Positions 12,482-24,639 of a stretch of 64,000 bases of DNA are shown piece after piece. This stretch comes from Metallyticus violacea (lineage: Eukaryota; Arthropoda; Insecta; Mantodea; Metallyticidae): contig CM060846.1 of the NCBI GenBank assembly GCA_030762175.1, forward strand, positions 181,758,541-181,822,540, read 5' to 3'. Each line of letters starts with the position of its first letter. The stretch's first letter is position 1. A model generated the notes under the pieces. The model was not told the origin of the DNA and searched no databases. It saw nothing but the letters and a program-made list of their open reading frames with translations. The position numbers and the translations under genes were made by a program.

Positions 12482-12941
12482 GATAATGATTGTTGTTTAA
12501 GGGGCGCACAACAGCAAAGGTCATTAGCGCCCAAACATACTAAAACTGCGTCCGAAATAAAAACTAAATAGTTAACACAAATCAACTCTTAGTAGCTCGT
12601 TGTGCAACAAAATAAAAACCCATAACAGATAACAAGTGGGTATAATGGTCAACAAACAAAGGATTGGGATTAAAAAAGCCGCAATAGCGAAAAACAACAG
12701 TCCTATAACAACACTACAACATATAAAAACTCGTAGTAAAACACATCAGCAAAAGGTGAAAAAAAACCCATTAATATTAAGGTCTAAACTGGTATCAATA
12801 AAACCCAAAACAATAACAAGGGTTATATACAACAACTCAATTAAAGACTGGTAGTAAAAACGATGCATCAAATGCTGAAACAACAGTCTTAAAAGCGTCT
12901 AAAAATGACGTCATGGATAAAAAGAGAACACATCTTACCTT
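12482..12941 (-). other. 3' UTR of copy 2
   Basis: Non-coding, A-rich on the plus strand. Degenerate versions of the ~115-bp units of copies 1 and 4 are visible (AACAACAGTC, GTAGTAAAA, CAATAAAACCCAAAACAA). The terminal box GGTCATTAGCGCCCAAAC and TTTAAGGGGCGCACAAC (plus-strand reading, 12497-12536) is shared by all copies and by the 99-bp fragment at 33784. Confidence 0.75.
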
Positions 12942-15900
12942 GCTCCAAAAACCACAAACACGGATAAAACGGAGCACTCGCTCAACAGCAACCACATCAT
13001 CTGCAAGTAATTCCTCAATAGAGGAGGGCAAACCTAGGCTATGTCCAAAAGCTGCCAGATGATGGCATTCAATTAAAATGTGACGCACAGTAAAGGGGTG
13101 GTCGCAGTGAGGGCTAGCTGGAGCGGGTTGACCATTAAAAAGGTGAGAGTGACTAAAACGATAATGCCCAATTCTAAGACGAGCTAAAATTACTTCTTCG
13201 CGACGAACAGCGAAAGAACAAGTCTACCAGTTAAAAGGGGTGGGTTTACGATCACGGAGTTTATTAGTTGGGAGTAAGTCCCACTCCTCGCCCCAGCGCG
13301 AAATAATGGCTTTATGTAAAGAATGTATAAAATCCCCTAAATAAAAACGCTGCTCGTACTCTGCAGGGTATATAAGAGCGGATTTTGCTGCAACATCTGC
13401 GGCCAAATTACCTGGGAGTCCGATGTGTCCAGGCACCCATATTAGTTTTACCCTGACGCCAGCGTCGAAAAGGGTTAACACTACACTCTGGACCATCTGT
13501 ACAAGAGGGTGATGATTGTACAGATGTTTAAAACTTAAAATGGCACTCAAAGAGTTGGAACATATGATACTGTTCCCCAGCCCCTGATCGGAAATAAATA
13601 AAATCGCCCTATAAATATCATAAAGCTCCGCCATAAAAATAGATGTTGCAACGTTAAGATGATACGTAAAACTCGCCCCATTAAAACAAAAGCACATCCT
13701 ACACCTGAGTCAGATTATGAGCCGTCGGTATATATAAATTTCCAGCCATTAAAAGACGACTTGATCTCGCTAAAAGAACAACGAATAATACGTGCTGCGG
13801 TCGAAGATTTCGGACAGGACGTAAGCCCAAGATGAACAGGGGCCTCTGCCAAGAGCCAAGGGGGAGGGGGGAAATTTTCCCCGGCTAAGAAGAAAGCAGG
13901 TAACTCGACGTCCAACGTACGTAATATCTCCCGGAAACGAAAGTCAGCAGGCCTAGGAGTAAAACACCGAGCAGCATAAAAACGATCAAAAGACACATTA
14001 AAAAACGGCACATTCGTGGGATAAAGAGGTTGCGCAGCTAAACGACAACTATACGCAGCTAGTAAAACATCCATACGATAAATAAACGGAGGTTCTCCAG
14101 ACGCCGCAAATAAACTCAACACAGGACTGGCTGGGAATGCTCCAATGCCAACACGGATACCCCGGTGATGAATCGGGTTAAGGCGACGAAGCACAGAAGG
14201 ACGCGCTGAGCCGTAAACCACACAGCCATAATCCAGTTTCGATCGGATGAGTGATAAAAACGTAAAAGAACAGTCCGGTCAGCTCCCCAAGATGTGCCAC
14301 TTAAAACACGTAAAATACAAAGGGAACGTTCACACTTGCCTCTGAGTTGTGCTATATGGGATGACCAGCATAATTTCCTATCAAACACCAAGCCAAGGAA
14401 CCTAACTTTGTCTGCGTAAGAGAGTGCGTCTGGGCCAAGATGGAGCGAAGGTGGAGGATACTCCTTGTGGCGCCAGAAGTTCATACAGACGGTCTTCTCT
14501 GCGGAGAAACGGAACCCGTGAGATACACTCCAAGCGTAAAGGCGGTAGAGACAGCATTAGAGGCGGCGTTCCAAGAGACAGGTTCTCCGAGAGGAAAGAA
14601 AGATGGCAAAATCGTCAACGAACAACGACGATTGCATTCCTGGCGGTAAACACTCAGTGATAGAGTTAATAGCAATGGCAAACAGTGTGCAGCTAAGTAC
14701 CGAGCCCTGAGGTACACCGTTCTCTTGCATAAAACTAGATTATAAAACTGATCCCACGCGAACATTAAAAACCCGGTCTTTCATAAATTTCTGAATAAAA
14801 ACAGACATACGCCCACGTATGTTCCAATCGTGAAGCATTCGGAGGATACCGCCTCTCCAGCAGGTGTCGTACGCTTTCTCTAAATAGAAAAACACAGCAA
14901 CCGTTTGGCACTTGCGTACAAAACCGTCCATTACATGGGTAGTTAGAGACACGAGATGGTCGACTGAGGAAGGATGACGCCGGAAACCACACTGGGCGTT
15001 GGTTAATAATTGCCTCGACTCTAACCACCACATGAGCCGCCCGGTAATCATGCGTTCCATCACCTTGCAAACGCAGCTGGTGAGCGAAATCGGACGGTAA
15101 CTGGAAGGAAGATGTGGGTCCTTTTAAGGCTTAGGTAAAGGAATGACGGTGGCCAATCGCCAAGCGCTAGGAAATGTGCCATAACACCAAATAAAATTAA
15201 AAGTTCGTAATAAAAAAGCTTTGCCTTCTGCTGATAAATGCTGCAACATAGAAACATGAATGTCATCTGGCCCCGGTGCGAAATGTCGAGAGGTAGAAAG
15301 GGCATGCTCCAGTTGCCTGGCGGTAAAAGGAACGTTGTAGCTCTCCTGATGGTCGGAATCAAATGAGAAACCTTTCGACTCAACCTGCTCCTGTAATGCG
15401 CGAAATAAGCCGGGTAATTGGCGGAGCTGGAAACATCAGTGAAGGTTCGTCCTAAAACATTGGCGACGTCAGTCGGAGTAGTGAGCACTCGATTTAAAAT
15501 CCTAAGACCGGGTATAGGTGTAAACCTTGGTTTGCCAGCAACGCGGCGTAGCTGTTCCCAAACTACGGATGAAGGCATTGTGCGGTTAAAAGTAGAGGTA
15601 AAAGAAATCCAAGATGCCTTTTTGCTATCCTTAATGACTCGGCGGCATTTGGCGCGAAGTTGTTTATAGCAAACCATATTTGCTAAAGAAGTGTGGCGGC
15701 GAAAACCTCGGAGAGCACCTCGGCGTGCACGCAACGCATCCCGGCATTCATCGGTCCACCAGGGAACCGATAAGCGTCTGGGGTGACAAGACGGCCGGGG
15801 AATAGCCTGAACTGCGGCTGTTATTATGACCGAATGGAGGTGTTCGATCGCGACATCGATAAATGGAAATTCAAACGCCGAAAATTCGGCCATAAATCGA

Positions 15901-16619
15901 AAGAGAGGCCAATTTGCCTTTTCAATGAGCCATTTTGGCGCGCGCTGTGAATGTGCGTTTGAAGAGAGTACATGGATCTGACACGGAAAGTGGTCACTGG
16001 AATATAAATCGGAGATGACGTTCCAGGTTAAATGTACAGCAAGTGAGGCAGAACAAATGGATAAGTCCAAGTTTGAAAAGCTATGAATGCTGTCAGAGAG
16101 AAAAGTATGTTGACCAGTATTGAGAAGTATAAGATTGTGACGAAGCAAAAAGTCAGCTAAAAGGCTACCCCTTGCACACTCCGCGGTGGAACCCCATAGG
16201 GGATGGTGTGCATTGAAATCCTCCAAAAGAAGAACAGGGGGTGGTGGCTGAGACAGAAGATCGTCCAGGTCAACTGTGGTGATGGTGCCGGACGGAGGTA
16301 AATAAACAGTGCAGACAGAATAACTAAGGCCAGAAAAGTGAACTGTAGCTGCAGCAGCTTGTAAAGGAGTCTGGAGCTGTAATGAAGTACTGTACACGTC
16401 ATTGCGAATTAAAAGTAAAACTCCGCCGTGAGCGAGAGTGCCATCTTCGGGAGGGAGATCAAATCTCACCGATGAGTAACCGCGTAAATTAAAAGAATCT
16501 TGTGGGCGAAGTTTGGTCTCTTGGAGACACACAAGCAGAGGGTCAGTAGGGCGTAAAATTAACTCGAGGTCAGGTCTTCGACTACGGAGACCACGCACAT
16601 TCCACTAAAGGATAGCCAT
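12942..16619 (-). pseudogene. ORF2 polyprotein (EN-RT-RNase H-zinc finger), copy 2
   Basis: The ATG at 16617-16619 reads MAIL then an in-frame TAG, then WNVRGLRSRRP, the start of the AP endonuclease. The endonuclease keeps QETKL, DFNAHHPLWG, SNLDLSIC and SDHFP. A one-base deletion near 15405, judged against copy 4, shifts the frame before RT. RT motif A reads FFYLEKAYD, so the first catalytic Asp is Tyr; FVDD is intact near 14611-14622. RNase H has YTDGS near 13715-13730, the MAEL Glu, SNS where SDS is expected, and PGHIGLPGN..AAD. The C-terminal finger CPHCDHPFTVRHIL is present near 13075-13120. At least five frame changes make it non-functional. Intact, it would nick target DNA and copy the element RNA. 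Confidence 0.92.
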
Positions 16620-16657
16620 TGTTAAAATTAGATAAAAGAAGCTAAAAATGTACCACC

Positions 16658-17935
16658 TTACTTTTTGGACGGTCCAGGGCGAATCAAACTCCTTTTTTTA
16701 ATCGCGAGGGGCTCGGTGGTTTTCCTGGAGCAGGTATATCCTGCTCCATGACCTCCTCAGAGGTCGGGCTCTCCCGCTTAGAAGCATCCGCCGATTCCAA
16801 AGCCTGTAATCTCTTGGATGTCGGTATAGGCGGCGACGGCGACCGCCTAGCGGGTTTGCTCCCATCATGGGAGCGTGACCTCCGAGAAGGAGAAGGGCTC
16901 TTTTTGTTCTCTACCTGAGTAGACGACTTTAAAATATCTGTTCGCTTAAAAGTCATCCTGTACTTAATTTCAGGGGCATTAAAAACAACCGCTTTGGGCT
17001 TCACGGTAGAGCGCCTTGGAGAACTAGGCGTAGTTTGGACCCGTGTAAAGACAATATCGCAGGTCTGCGTACTGCTATCGCACTTCTTGGGCGCAAAAGA
17101 AGCTGCTGCGCTATAGGTGCCTGTCTTAGGCACGACAGGTTGGCGACACTGGAATCGCTTCCTGGCTTCAGTAAAGAAGAGTTTTTCCTTCACCCGGATC
17201 TCCTTGATACAGCGCTCCTCTCGAAAACGAGGCCAATCGCGGGACGAGGCTGGATGTTCACCGCGGCAGTTGACGCAGACAGGAGCGGTTGAACATGCTC
17301 CCTCGTGACTTGCTTGACCGCAGGTTGCACAGATGGAAACGGCACTTGTACAGGATATGCGAGTGTGTCCAAAACGCTGACACTGAAAACTTCGCAACGG
17401 GCTCGGGATATATGGGCGCACTCTATCACCTCGTAGCCCGCCTTTATCCTCTGCGGCAATTCGACCCTGTCGAATGTGAGGAAAACAGTCCGGGTCGGCT
17501 GTAATTCTCCCTCTTTCCTTGCCTGTACACGATAAACTGAGGTGACCCCTTGGTCTTCCAGACAACTCTGGATTTCCGGGTCGGTCATTCCGTGTAGAAC
17601 ATTTGTGGTAACAACTCCTCGCGACGAATTCATGGTCTTATGTTTCTCGACATGGACGGGATAACCGTGGAGTAGCGTCGCCTTCAGCAACGAGTTGCTT
17701 TGAGACAGGCTAAGTGACTCCACCAAAACTGATCCGTTGCGTAGACGGAACAGGACTTAACGGGTCCAGCTATGGCATCAATGCCCTTCTGAATCTTGAA
17801 TGGATTTACGGTCGTAAACGACTGGCTCTCTTCTGTATGGCTAATAACCAAATATCGAGGGAAAGACTTCTCGTATACTTCTTTTACGTCAACTCTTTTA
17901 CGTTTAAAATGTAAGGGATTGTTTTCCAGTACCAT
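16658..17935 (-). pseudogene. ORF1 gag-like nucleic-acid-binding protein, copy 2
   Basis: Starts MVLENNPLHFKRKRV at 17935. The N-terminal half (FPRYLVISH, NPFKIQKGIDAI, LKATLLHGYPV, SSRGVVTTN) is the conserved ORF1 domain of this LINE group; the C-terminal half has CCHC knuckles, then a basic Ser/Pro-rich tail ending near RLKKG. Frameshifts lie near 17700 and near 17420 (one base missing against copy 4). Knuckle 1 has Ser for the first Cys (SFQCQRFGHTRISC), knuckle 2 is intact (CATCGQASHEGAC), and knuckle 3 ends in Trp instead of Cys. The protein would package element RNA. The ancestral stop is at 16658-16660, 38 bp before the ORF2 ATG. Confidence 0.9.
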
Positions 17936-18379
17936 TGCTATTTATTCCTCCACCATTCCAACTGTCTCCGATGGCAGGCTGCTTCCTGGACGCCACCCCG
18001 GCTTAGGTGACCTGTCCTGGCCTAGACAAAAAATCACCTCATGGTCACACCTTCCTATGGGTTGACAAAGGGACCCAATCGCCTGCAGGAAGTTAAACAG
18101 CTCATGCCTTGACCCTTCCGCGGGCCTGCCCTTTACCAGAGGATACGCTCCCGTCCTACATGATAACCCTGTGCTAGGAGTCACGCCGTTACCCAGTCAC
18201 ATTTTACCGTGTCAAACACGGGGGCACCCATCAGACGAAAAACGGGGAAGTAGGACAAATAAAATAATAAAATAGGCGAAATAAAAATGAGTCAAACGCG
18301 CAGAGCGCAGACCTGTGGGAGCAACTCGGGTGCCTCAGGGTCGCTACGCCCCATACCCAAAAAAATGGGCCCCTGAGGG
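17936..18379 (-). promoter_or_regulatory. 5' UTR and presumed internal promoter region of copy 2
   Basis: Sequence between the element's 5' end and the ORF1 ATG. It is noticeably more GC-rich than the surroundings and closely matches copy 4 (63003-63445), including GGGCCCATTTTTTTGGGT at the very 5' end, which can form a small hairpin (CCCA..TGGG). I-type elements generally use an internal promoter in this region; that role is inferred, not shown. Confidence 0.55.
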
Positions 18380-18660
18380 CGTGCTATCACGTTGATAACT
18401 ACACATTAATACACTTAAATTTTAAATTACTGGAAACATGTTACATCTGAAATAAAATGAAAGCCGGAAGAATATGCCTGAAAAATGAAAAAGATGATCA
18501 TTGAAAGATAATACAAATGGTTATATAAATTATTTCTCTACCATGTACACATATCATTAGAGATAAGCTTTAGAATATTCCAATGATGAATGTTGAAAAA
18601 CATCTCCCAAACTGACTTACTGGGCAACAAATTAACTACAATAACTTATCAGAGAATATA

Positions 18661-18704
<44 letters not shown>

Positions 18705-19015
18705 CAGTATTCAAATGTTCTAATTGGAAATATACCAGAATGAAAATTAACAACTTTGTTTCCCCCAATAAAATTACATCTGAGGTGTTCCAATTTCTAA
18801 TTAATGATCCAAAATATACCCATCCTGGAACACCCCAGTATTGCTGTTTGCTGTAAGGCTCGGGAGGAGAGTGCTCTCCCTTGGTCTGCTTCTCCTTCAG
18901 TCTCTCCATGTAATGCCTCTGCAACTTGTTCCTTGTACATCCCCCTTGTCTCGAGCACCGTCCCTTATCGCATGACAAGCCTCAACATGCCTTAGCCCAT
19001 CAGCTCAGTCTTACC
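18380..19015. repeat. Right member of diverged direct repeat pair (continues from 12420-12481), possible LTR
   Basis: Starts with the right TSD of copy 2. It aligns in order with 9960-10530 through ACTGGAAAC, CTTACTGGGCAACAAA, CCTGGAACACCCCAGTATTGCTG and CGGGAGGAGAGTGCTCTCCC. A (TA)n microsatellite (18655-18701) has grown inside it. The more GC-rich right end extends to about 19015. Confidence 0.45.
18655..18701. repeat. (TA)n microsatellite
   Basis: About 47 bp of nearly pure TA with one TTTA interruption near its start. Confidence 0.97.
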
Positions 19016-19065
19016 ACGGAGAAACTAATGCGGTAGCACGGACGTCTTTATATGGCATGCAAAAT

Positions 19066-19071
19066 AATAAT

Positions 19072-19105
<34 letters not shown>
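19066..19105. repeat. (AAT)n microsatellite
   Basis: About 40 bp of AAT/ATA repeats with one interruption near the left end. Confidence 0.95.
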
Positions 19106-21449
19106 TACGTTTTCACTGCTTGGTTATGATCCAGCAATGAAAATTAGGCTACATAAAGAAGAAACTGTATTTCTGCTGATTACATTTGTTTCAGCTGCAT
19201 TGTTTGAAGTAAAAAGTTCAATTTCCCTATAAAGAGTATATGAGGCATTTGCTGATAATGTTTGTCTTCTCGTTCAGTTGTTTGGCAGTGCCGTTGAGAT
19301 TCTTCACGTCTGAGTGTTTGTCCTACATTAATCTGCCTATTTTATATTCGTGTCGGTGTGAATGCAACACAAGTGCCAATTTTTTCAAAATGGCATCCCT
19401 CACTCTCGGTATTTTCGACCAGTTATTTTCATTCCTTCTGAAATTATTTGAGCTCGGTTTAAAGCTTTCCTTATGGACGTTACAATTTTAATGGCCTGCG
19501 GTTTATACATATATAATTATTTTTAAAAATCTGCTACTTCAACTAGGATTCCAGTATTTATTGTAAGTTTCGCCCTCTTTCAATTATGAACACTTTGAAA
19601 CTTATAACTTGACTTTATTAGTTGATATTTTCGTATTAAGTTATGCAGCTTACATATCTTTTCCTAGATTTTCCTGAAATAAGCTGGTCTTCTGTAATTA
19701 GTGATGTAGTTGTTTATTGCTAATTGTTATAAATTATTCTGCCATTTTATAATATTTATTTCCTGATATGTATGGTAAATAATGGAAGAGTAAAGACAGT
19801 GTGACCTTTGTTTAATTGTTGAAAGTTTTCCAAACCTATGTATTTATTTTATAGCATTTTTGAAAAAATATTTTATTTAATGAATTAAATGTTCTTCTGT
19901 TCCACATTGTGATCATGAGTTCTATAGTGATTTTCTTTATCCCCAGGAAGCATTTCATAATAAATAAACACATACTACATTGGTAGACTAAATTGCCTTA
20001 GCTCATTAACTTGTGTAACTGCTTATACACAATATGTGCATGATCCTCTTTCTAAAAAGCTTCTGTTATAAATAGTTCTGTATTTGGTAATTACCTTTTA
20101 TTCAACGTTCTAGAACATATTATATAAACATCACCAGTATCAGAGTCATTCCTAGTTTATACAAAACATTTGATTTACAAGCCTTTATCAGTGTAAAAGG
20201 GACGGATCTATAATTACAACTGCAATACTCAAAGGAAAAAATTATAAAAAAATATGTACTTTAATATCGGCTAAATAGGGCATAAGTCTTGCCACAGAAG
20301 ACTACAAATGAATTCCAAATTAGGAAAAGCTACTTAGCCACTTGCATCACAGGTCAAAGTATGTGATAAAGACATTGCTTAGGCTATGCGTATGCCATTT
20401 CCATTGCTTGGTTACGCAAGCTCAATGTTTTACACGTGCAGCCCAAGTATTGACCTCTGTTCTCATTATAAGTTAGTAGTCATACATTTTGTATTGCTCT
20501 CACTATTTTACAGTCGACTCTTTAACAATTTGTTGTTTTATTAATTTTCTAATTGGTTCCAAAGAATGCATTATATGAATGCCAGTAAACTTCTTTAAAT
20601 ATGTAAAATACACTGATATAATAATTTCTTTTACTTCGCCACTGTCCGCATGCATTTAATGCTATAATCCTAATTACTTGTTACCCACAATTAGTACAAA
20701 TAGTCAGGCACAAAATGCCACGTAAATCTTGATACCTTTTGCATATAGCTTCCAGCACATAACTATTGGTAAATTTTAAACAGAAAGCAGAGATACTAAG
20801 TAGACTAAAAAGCAACAAGTGTGGGAATTACAAACGTTATCGATGTGGAAAAAATTGTTTGCGGTGGGAAAGTTTTACGAGAGAAAATGAAACAAAACTC
20901 TAGTTGGAAGAGGAGGACAGCTGCTGTCTAAGTTGATTCGTTTGGATCATTTGTAAAAATGTAGCAAAAAACCAGCACTCCAGTTCTGACGAGTTGTGAA
21001 AGCTTTATTTTGGTAATGGACGTTTCATATTACTGCCTGTTAATAAATGTATCGTTATTTATGCGAGGTGCAATATAATGTTGTGAATGAAGGAAGCTGT
21101 TCTAGCATTGGTGTTAACATCCTCTATTAATGTAACAAATCTTTAAGGAAACCATAAATATGTAGTTTTGCTCTCCAAATCAAAGCCTGTTAAATAAATT
21201 ACAGGTAAAAATATATTCATAGTCCCATTCTGAAGCCTGGGGCATAGTTTTGAGGTATAAGCACAAGAACTGAAATTTGCTTTGGCATGTAATTGAAACA
21301 AGAAAATGACAAAAAGCATATAAAATGTATTTGTTAAATAGGAGAATCATTTAATTTTAGGCGTTTCATTTAATTTTATGTAAAAGTTGCCTGTCCGAAT
21401 CATTGGTGACTAATGCAAGCCAAAGTGTGGCTAAGACATGCAGAATAGT
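19106..21449. other. Anonymous AT-rich DNA, no gene recognised
   Basis: The longest ORF is 83 codons (19240-19491, plus) and shows hydrophobic patches but no recognisable motif. Nothing in this stretch matches other repeats in the window. Confidence 0.5.
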
Positions 21450-21450
21450 A

Positions 21451-21499
<49 letters not shown>

Positions 21500-21500
21500 T
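21450..21500. repeat. (AAT)n microsatellite
   Basis: About 51 bp of uninterrupted AAT repeats. Confidence 0.97.
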
Positions 21501-23235
21501 ATGAAGTGTAATAAATAAGATATAAAAACATGCACAAAGACGTAGGATATTTAAATAAGCAATTCCTTGACATAAGGGAACCAAGTGAAGAGGCGGGTAG
21601 GAATGAAAATATATTGGTAAACGCCTCAGCGTTGACGTTACAGTAATTTTATAACACTAGATCCCATCGGGAACATTTCACTGCTTTCCATTTCTGTCAA
21701 AAACAAATACTGCCACACTTAAAGCACACCCTAAATGCGCACACTTAAATCCAATAATTATAATCGTTCACATTTAATCATATGTCTGTTATGTTTATTT
21801 TTATGACCGATAACATTTACATAATAATTCTACGAATAAGGAAGGAGTAATAGATTTCTATATTTTCGTTTCAAATTTTTCTAAAAATAAAATCTAATTA
21901 TACAAATTAGTGAATTATTACTATGTTTAAAGCTAACTAGAGTATTATATTACGTTTAATTAATTCTGAGTTGGATATTATGATCCTTGTAAACAAGTTT
22001 TAATGATCTCTCTCCACAATTACAGAAGTAATTTCATCTTATGTTAATTTAGTGTAAGTATTTACGAATGGAGACGTGACTTATTCTGATTCTTAGAACG
22101 ACAATATTTTTATCGGTATATTAACATGAAAGAGCAAGGGTGTTAGAGACACATTTACTAGAATTTAAATATTTAACTGATTGTGTCTGCTGATATTATG
22201 ACCTCGTACTCACTATTGTTATTTTATAATACTTGTTAGGTATTTATGGTATTTGGATGTGAACAATAATTATGAGCTTTGTAGAAATGCTTGCTTAAAA
22301 CAGACGCAGTTTTTTGTTTATATTCGAATATGTGTTAAGCTAGGGCAGACTTTTCGGTTTGTAGTAAATTGATGTTGCGTTTTTGTTCATTTATATATTT
22401 TCAATTGTTTGGCCAATTCGTCCAACATATATCTTCCCACATTGCCATGGAATTCTATAAAATCCTTGAATCTTTATATTGAACTTATTTTTCACAGGTC
22501 TGAAATATTTTAGAGCTACGTTTTCTTTTTGAAAACCATCTTAATGTGCTATTTTGCATGAATTTGTGATATTTTGTTTCAGACAATGCTGTAGGACGGG
22601 AGGAATACCTTTCTCTTCGTCATTATTGATTCAGTGTTGAAGCGCTTCATTTGGCTAGAGCTCTCTTGCAAATAAGCTTTTGTAATTTTTCTGAATGAGT
22701 TGTAGGGAGTAACCGTCTCTCTATAATGATCCTGAACGTATTGTGTTTCCTGTTTTACAGCTATTTCCGGTGAGAATGTTGACCTAGTAACGAATTTATT
22801 TGTTCGAAGAACTCACCATTGCAGATGAAGTATGTGGGTGTTTGAAGATAACTATATATTGTGGAAAACGATTGGTAAGAAGTTGTCGATACTCACCTAA
22901 TGGTATACTGGTGAAGAGCAATTCCACAGCATAGCTTACTACAAGATTGAGTTTCAGCTGCAGTTGTCCATCCTCTCAGTGAAAAGCATGGGAAATTTGA
23001 CATTGTGTTTGCAGGAACTTTCTAGAAGTTCAAACATTGAGTCAGATATGTTACAAGGTAGTATGTGGTCGAGAGTAGCCGCACTAATTATATTTGGTAG
23101 CGGAAATCATGACTTATGGATCTTCAGGCGGTACTGGAATATGTGGACTTAACGCTTTTATTTTTTGCGGTAGTTCAATTTTTAATTGGGTTCAATTTTG
23201 CAAAATGCTAGTGCTGGATTTCCTTTCTTTTGCTC
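21501..23235. other. Anonymous AT-rich DNA, no gene recognised
   Basis: No ORF above about 65 codons with any motif and no repeat family I can name. Confidence 0.5.
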
Positions 23236-23300
23236 TGGTGGTGGTCGTGGTGGTCGTGGCAGTGGTCGTGGTCATGGTCGTGGTCGTGGTGGTGGTGGTT
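23236..23300 (+). repeat. Imperfect GGTCGTGGT minisatellite-like repeat
   Basis: GT-rich units of 6 and 9 bp (GGTCGT, GGTGGTCGTGGC) repeat for about 65 bp. One frame reads as an RGG-type run, but the ORF is only 67 codons and appears to be a by-product of the repeat. Confidence 0.85.
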
Positions 23301-23439
23301 TTAGGAGAGCTTGTAGACTTCCGCACTGTAGTCATAGGCTTTTGTGCTCCCCCATACCGCTTATTGCAGCTGGAGTTCTATATTCTTAATGAGATCCCGA
23401 ACCTTAATTCCTACATGGGGATCACCCATACCTTTGTTT

Positions 23440-24170
23440 GATTGTGGGCCGAAGAGTTGGTATCTCCTTCTCTAAAGAACCTCAAACTCTAGGAGTATGT
23501 GCTTCGCAGTTTCGTAAAATTCATTGCAAAATGTACACATGGGCCCTACCTGAAAGATTCCCATTTTCTGGATATATTTCTGAAATGAAAATGTCCAGTA
23601 ATTTATCCTACCACTCGTCTTAACTTTTGCAGTGTTTTAGTGAGTGTGGGATTTGGTCCATTGACAAACATTTTTCCAGGTGTTTGTCTGGGTTAGTTGG
23701 AACATCGTGCTTTGTGTTCCTCTGTGGTCCATGACATAATTACGATTCTTGCTGCCAATTTGTTAATCCCTCAAGCTGGTTGAGTTCCCGTATAGGAGCT
23801 TGAGGCTCACTTTTTAGACCATTTGTCAGCTGCTTTATTTCCTGTCACACTTAGATGGCCTGGCATCCATCTCAACTCAACAGACTTATCGTCTCAGAGC
23901 TCTCAGTGTTTGAAGACAGCCCATACCAATTTTGAATTAAATTCGTTGGAATCAACGAAGAGTGTCTTGACTGTCGAGAGAATCAGAATAAGCTTAACAT
24001 GTTAGCCCCTGTCTATGCCCTTATGAACATGATTCAAAATTGCCAAGATCTCAGCCTGAAACATTGTACAGCACTACCCAAGACTTATACTCATGTTAGT
24101 TTGGGCGGTTTCGCCAAAATTTCCGACTCCGGCTTGGGTGAGAATTCGTGAGCCGCCGTTAGTGTTGCGT
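23440..24170 (-). pseudogene. RNase H domain and terminal CCHC finger of the second LINE
   Basis: Reading the minus strand, the domain begins near 24165 with a TNGGS segment at the place of the usual TDGS. It continues with FQAEILAI (catalytic Glu), a DSQDTL segment (third acidic position) and WMPGHLSVTGNKAAD (near 23833-23880), with the final His and Asp. Further on, near 23610-23470, GHFHFRK, CTFCNEF and ETAKHILLEFEVL follow the pattern of the zinc finger that ends many LINE ORF2 proteins, with its last Cys lost. Stops and frame changes interrupt it throughout. Confidence 0.75.
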
Positions 24171-24639
24171 ATTATGGAACCCAGGGATATTCTTCGGCTT
24201 TATTCCTTCCTTCTAATCAGATCGAGATTCCAAGATTTATCTTGAAAGCTCGTTGAAAGCAGAACAGGGTAGTCATGAGATCTGACTTTACCTTCAGTTC
24301 TGGACTATACATGATCTCTAATATCTTAGTATATCTTAGTATGTAGCAATCATTCCGAATCCTCCTGCATATAATAATCTACAAGCTGCGAGTCTTGGCT
24401 CCGTTTTGATAGATATATCCAGCTGTGTTACACCAGCCAGAACCTCCAGTGCAGCAGTTGGGGTACTTTTTAAAGATTTGGTTGCGCACATACAAGCAAG
24501 TCTTTGCAGATTTGAATATTAAGATATAACAGCAGTTGGTTGCATTTTTGGGAAACACACCACAATACCACAGGTTTACTGAGGCCTGATAATCACGGTA
24601 AATAACCAATTTTATATCATAGGCCTCATTCACCATGAC

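Larger units (their letters stand above)
12482..18379 (-). mobile_element. I-clade non-LTR retrotransposon, copy 2, full length (5898 bp)
   Basis: This is a complete element on the minus strand, bounded by a perfect 17-bp TSD (12465-12481 and 18380-18396). From its 5' end (high coordinates): a 5' UTR of about 440 bp starting CCCTCAGGGGCCCA, ORF1 (gag-like, three CCHC knuckles), a 38-bp spacer, ORF2 (AP endonuclease, RT, RNase H, zinc finger) and a 3' UTR ending in a short ATC/ATT tail. The domain set and trinucleotide tail fit the I clade; ORF1 is of the type found in I/Nimb-like elements. It is dead: ORF1 has at least two frameshifts, and ORF2 has an early stop and several frameshifts. Confidence 0.95.

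Noticed and set aside
23186..23389. RGG-box-like ORF (67 codons)
   Set aside because: Produced by the GGTCGT repeat; the same bases give a Val-rich ORF in another frame and neither has further domains.
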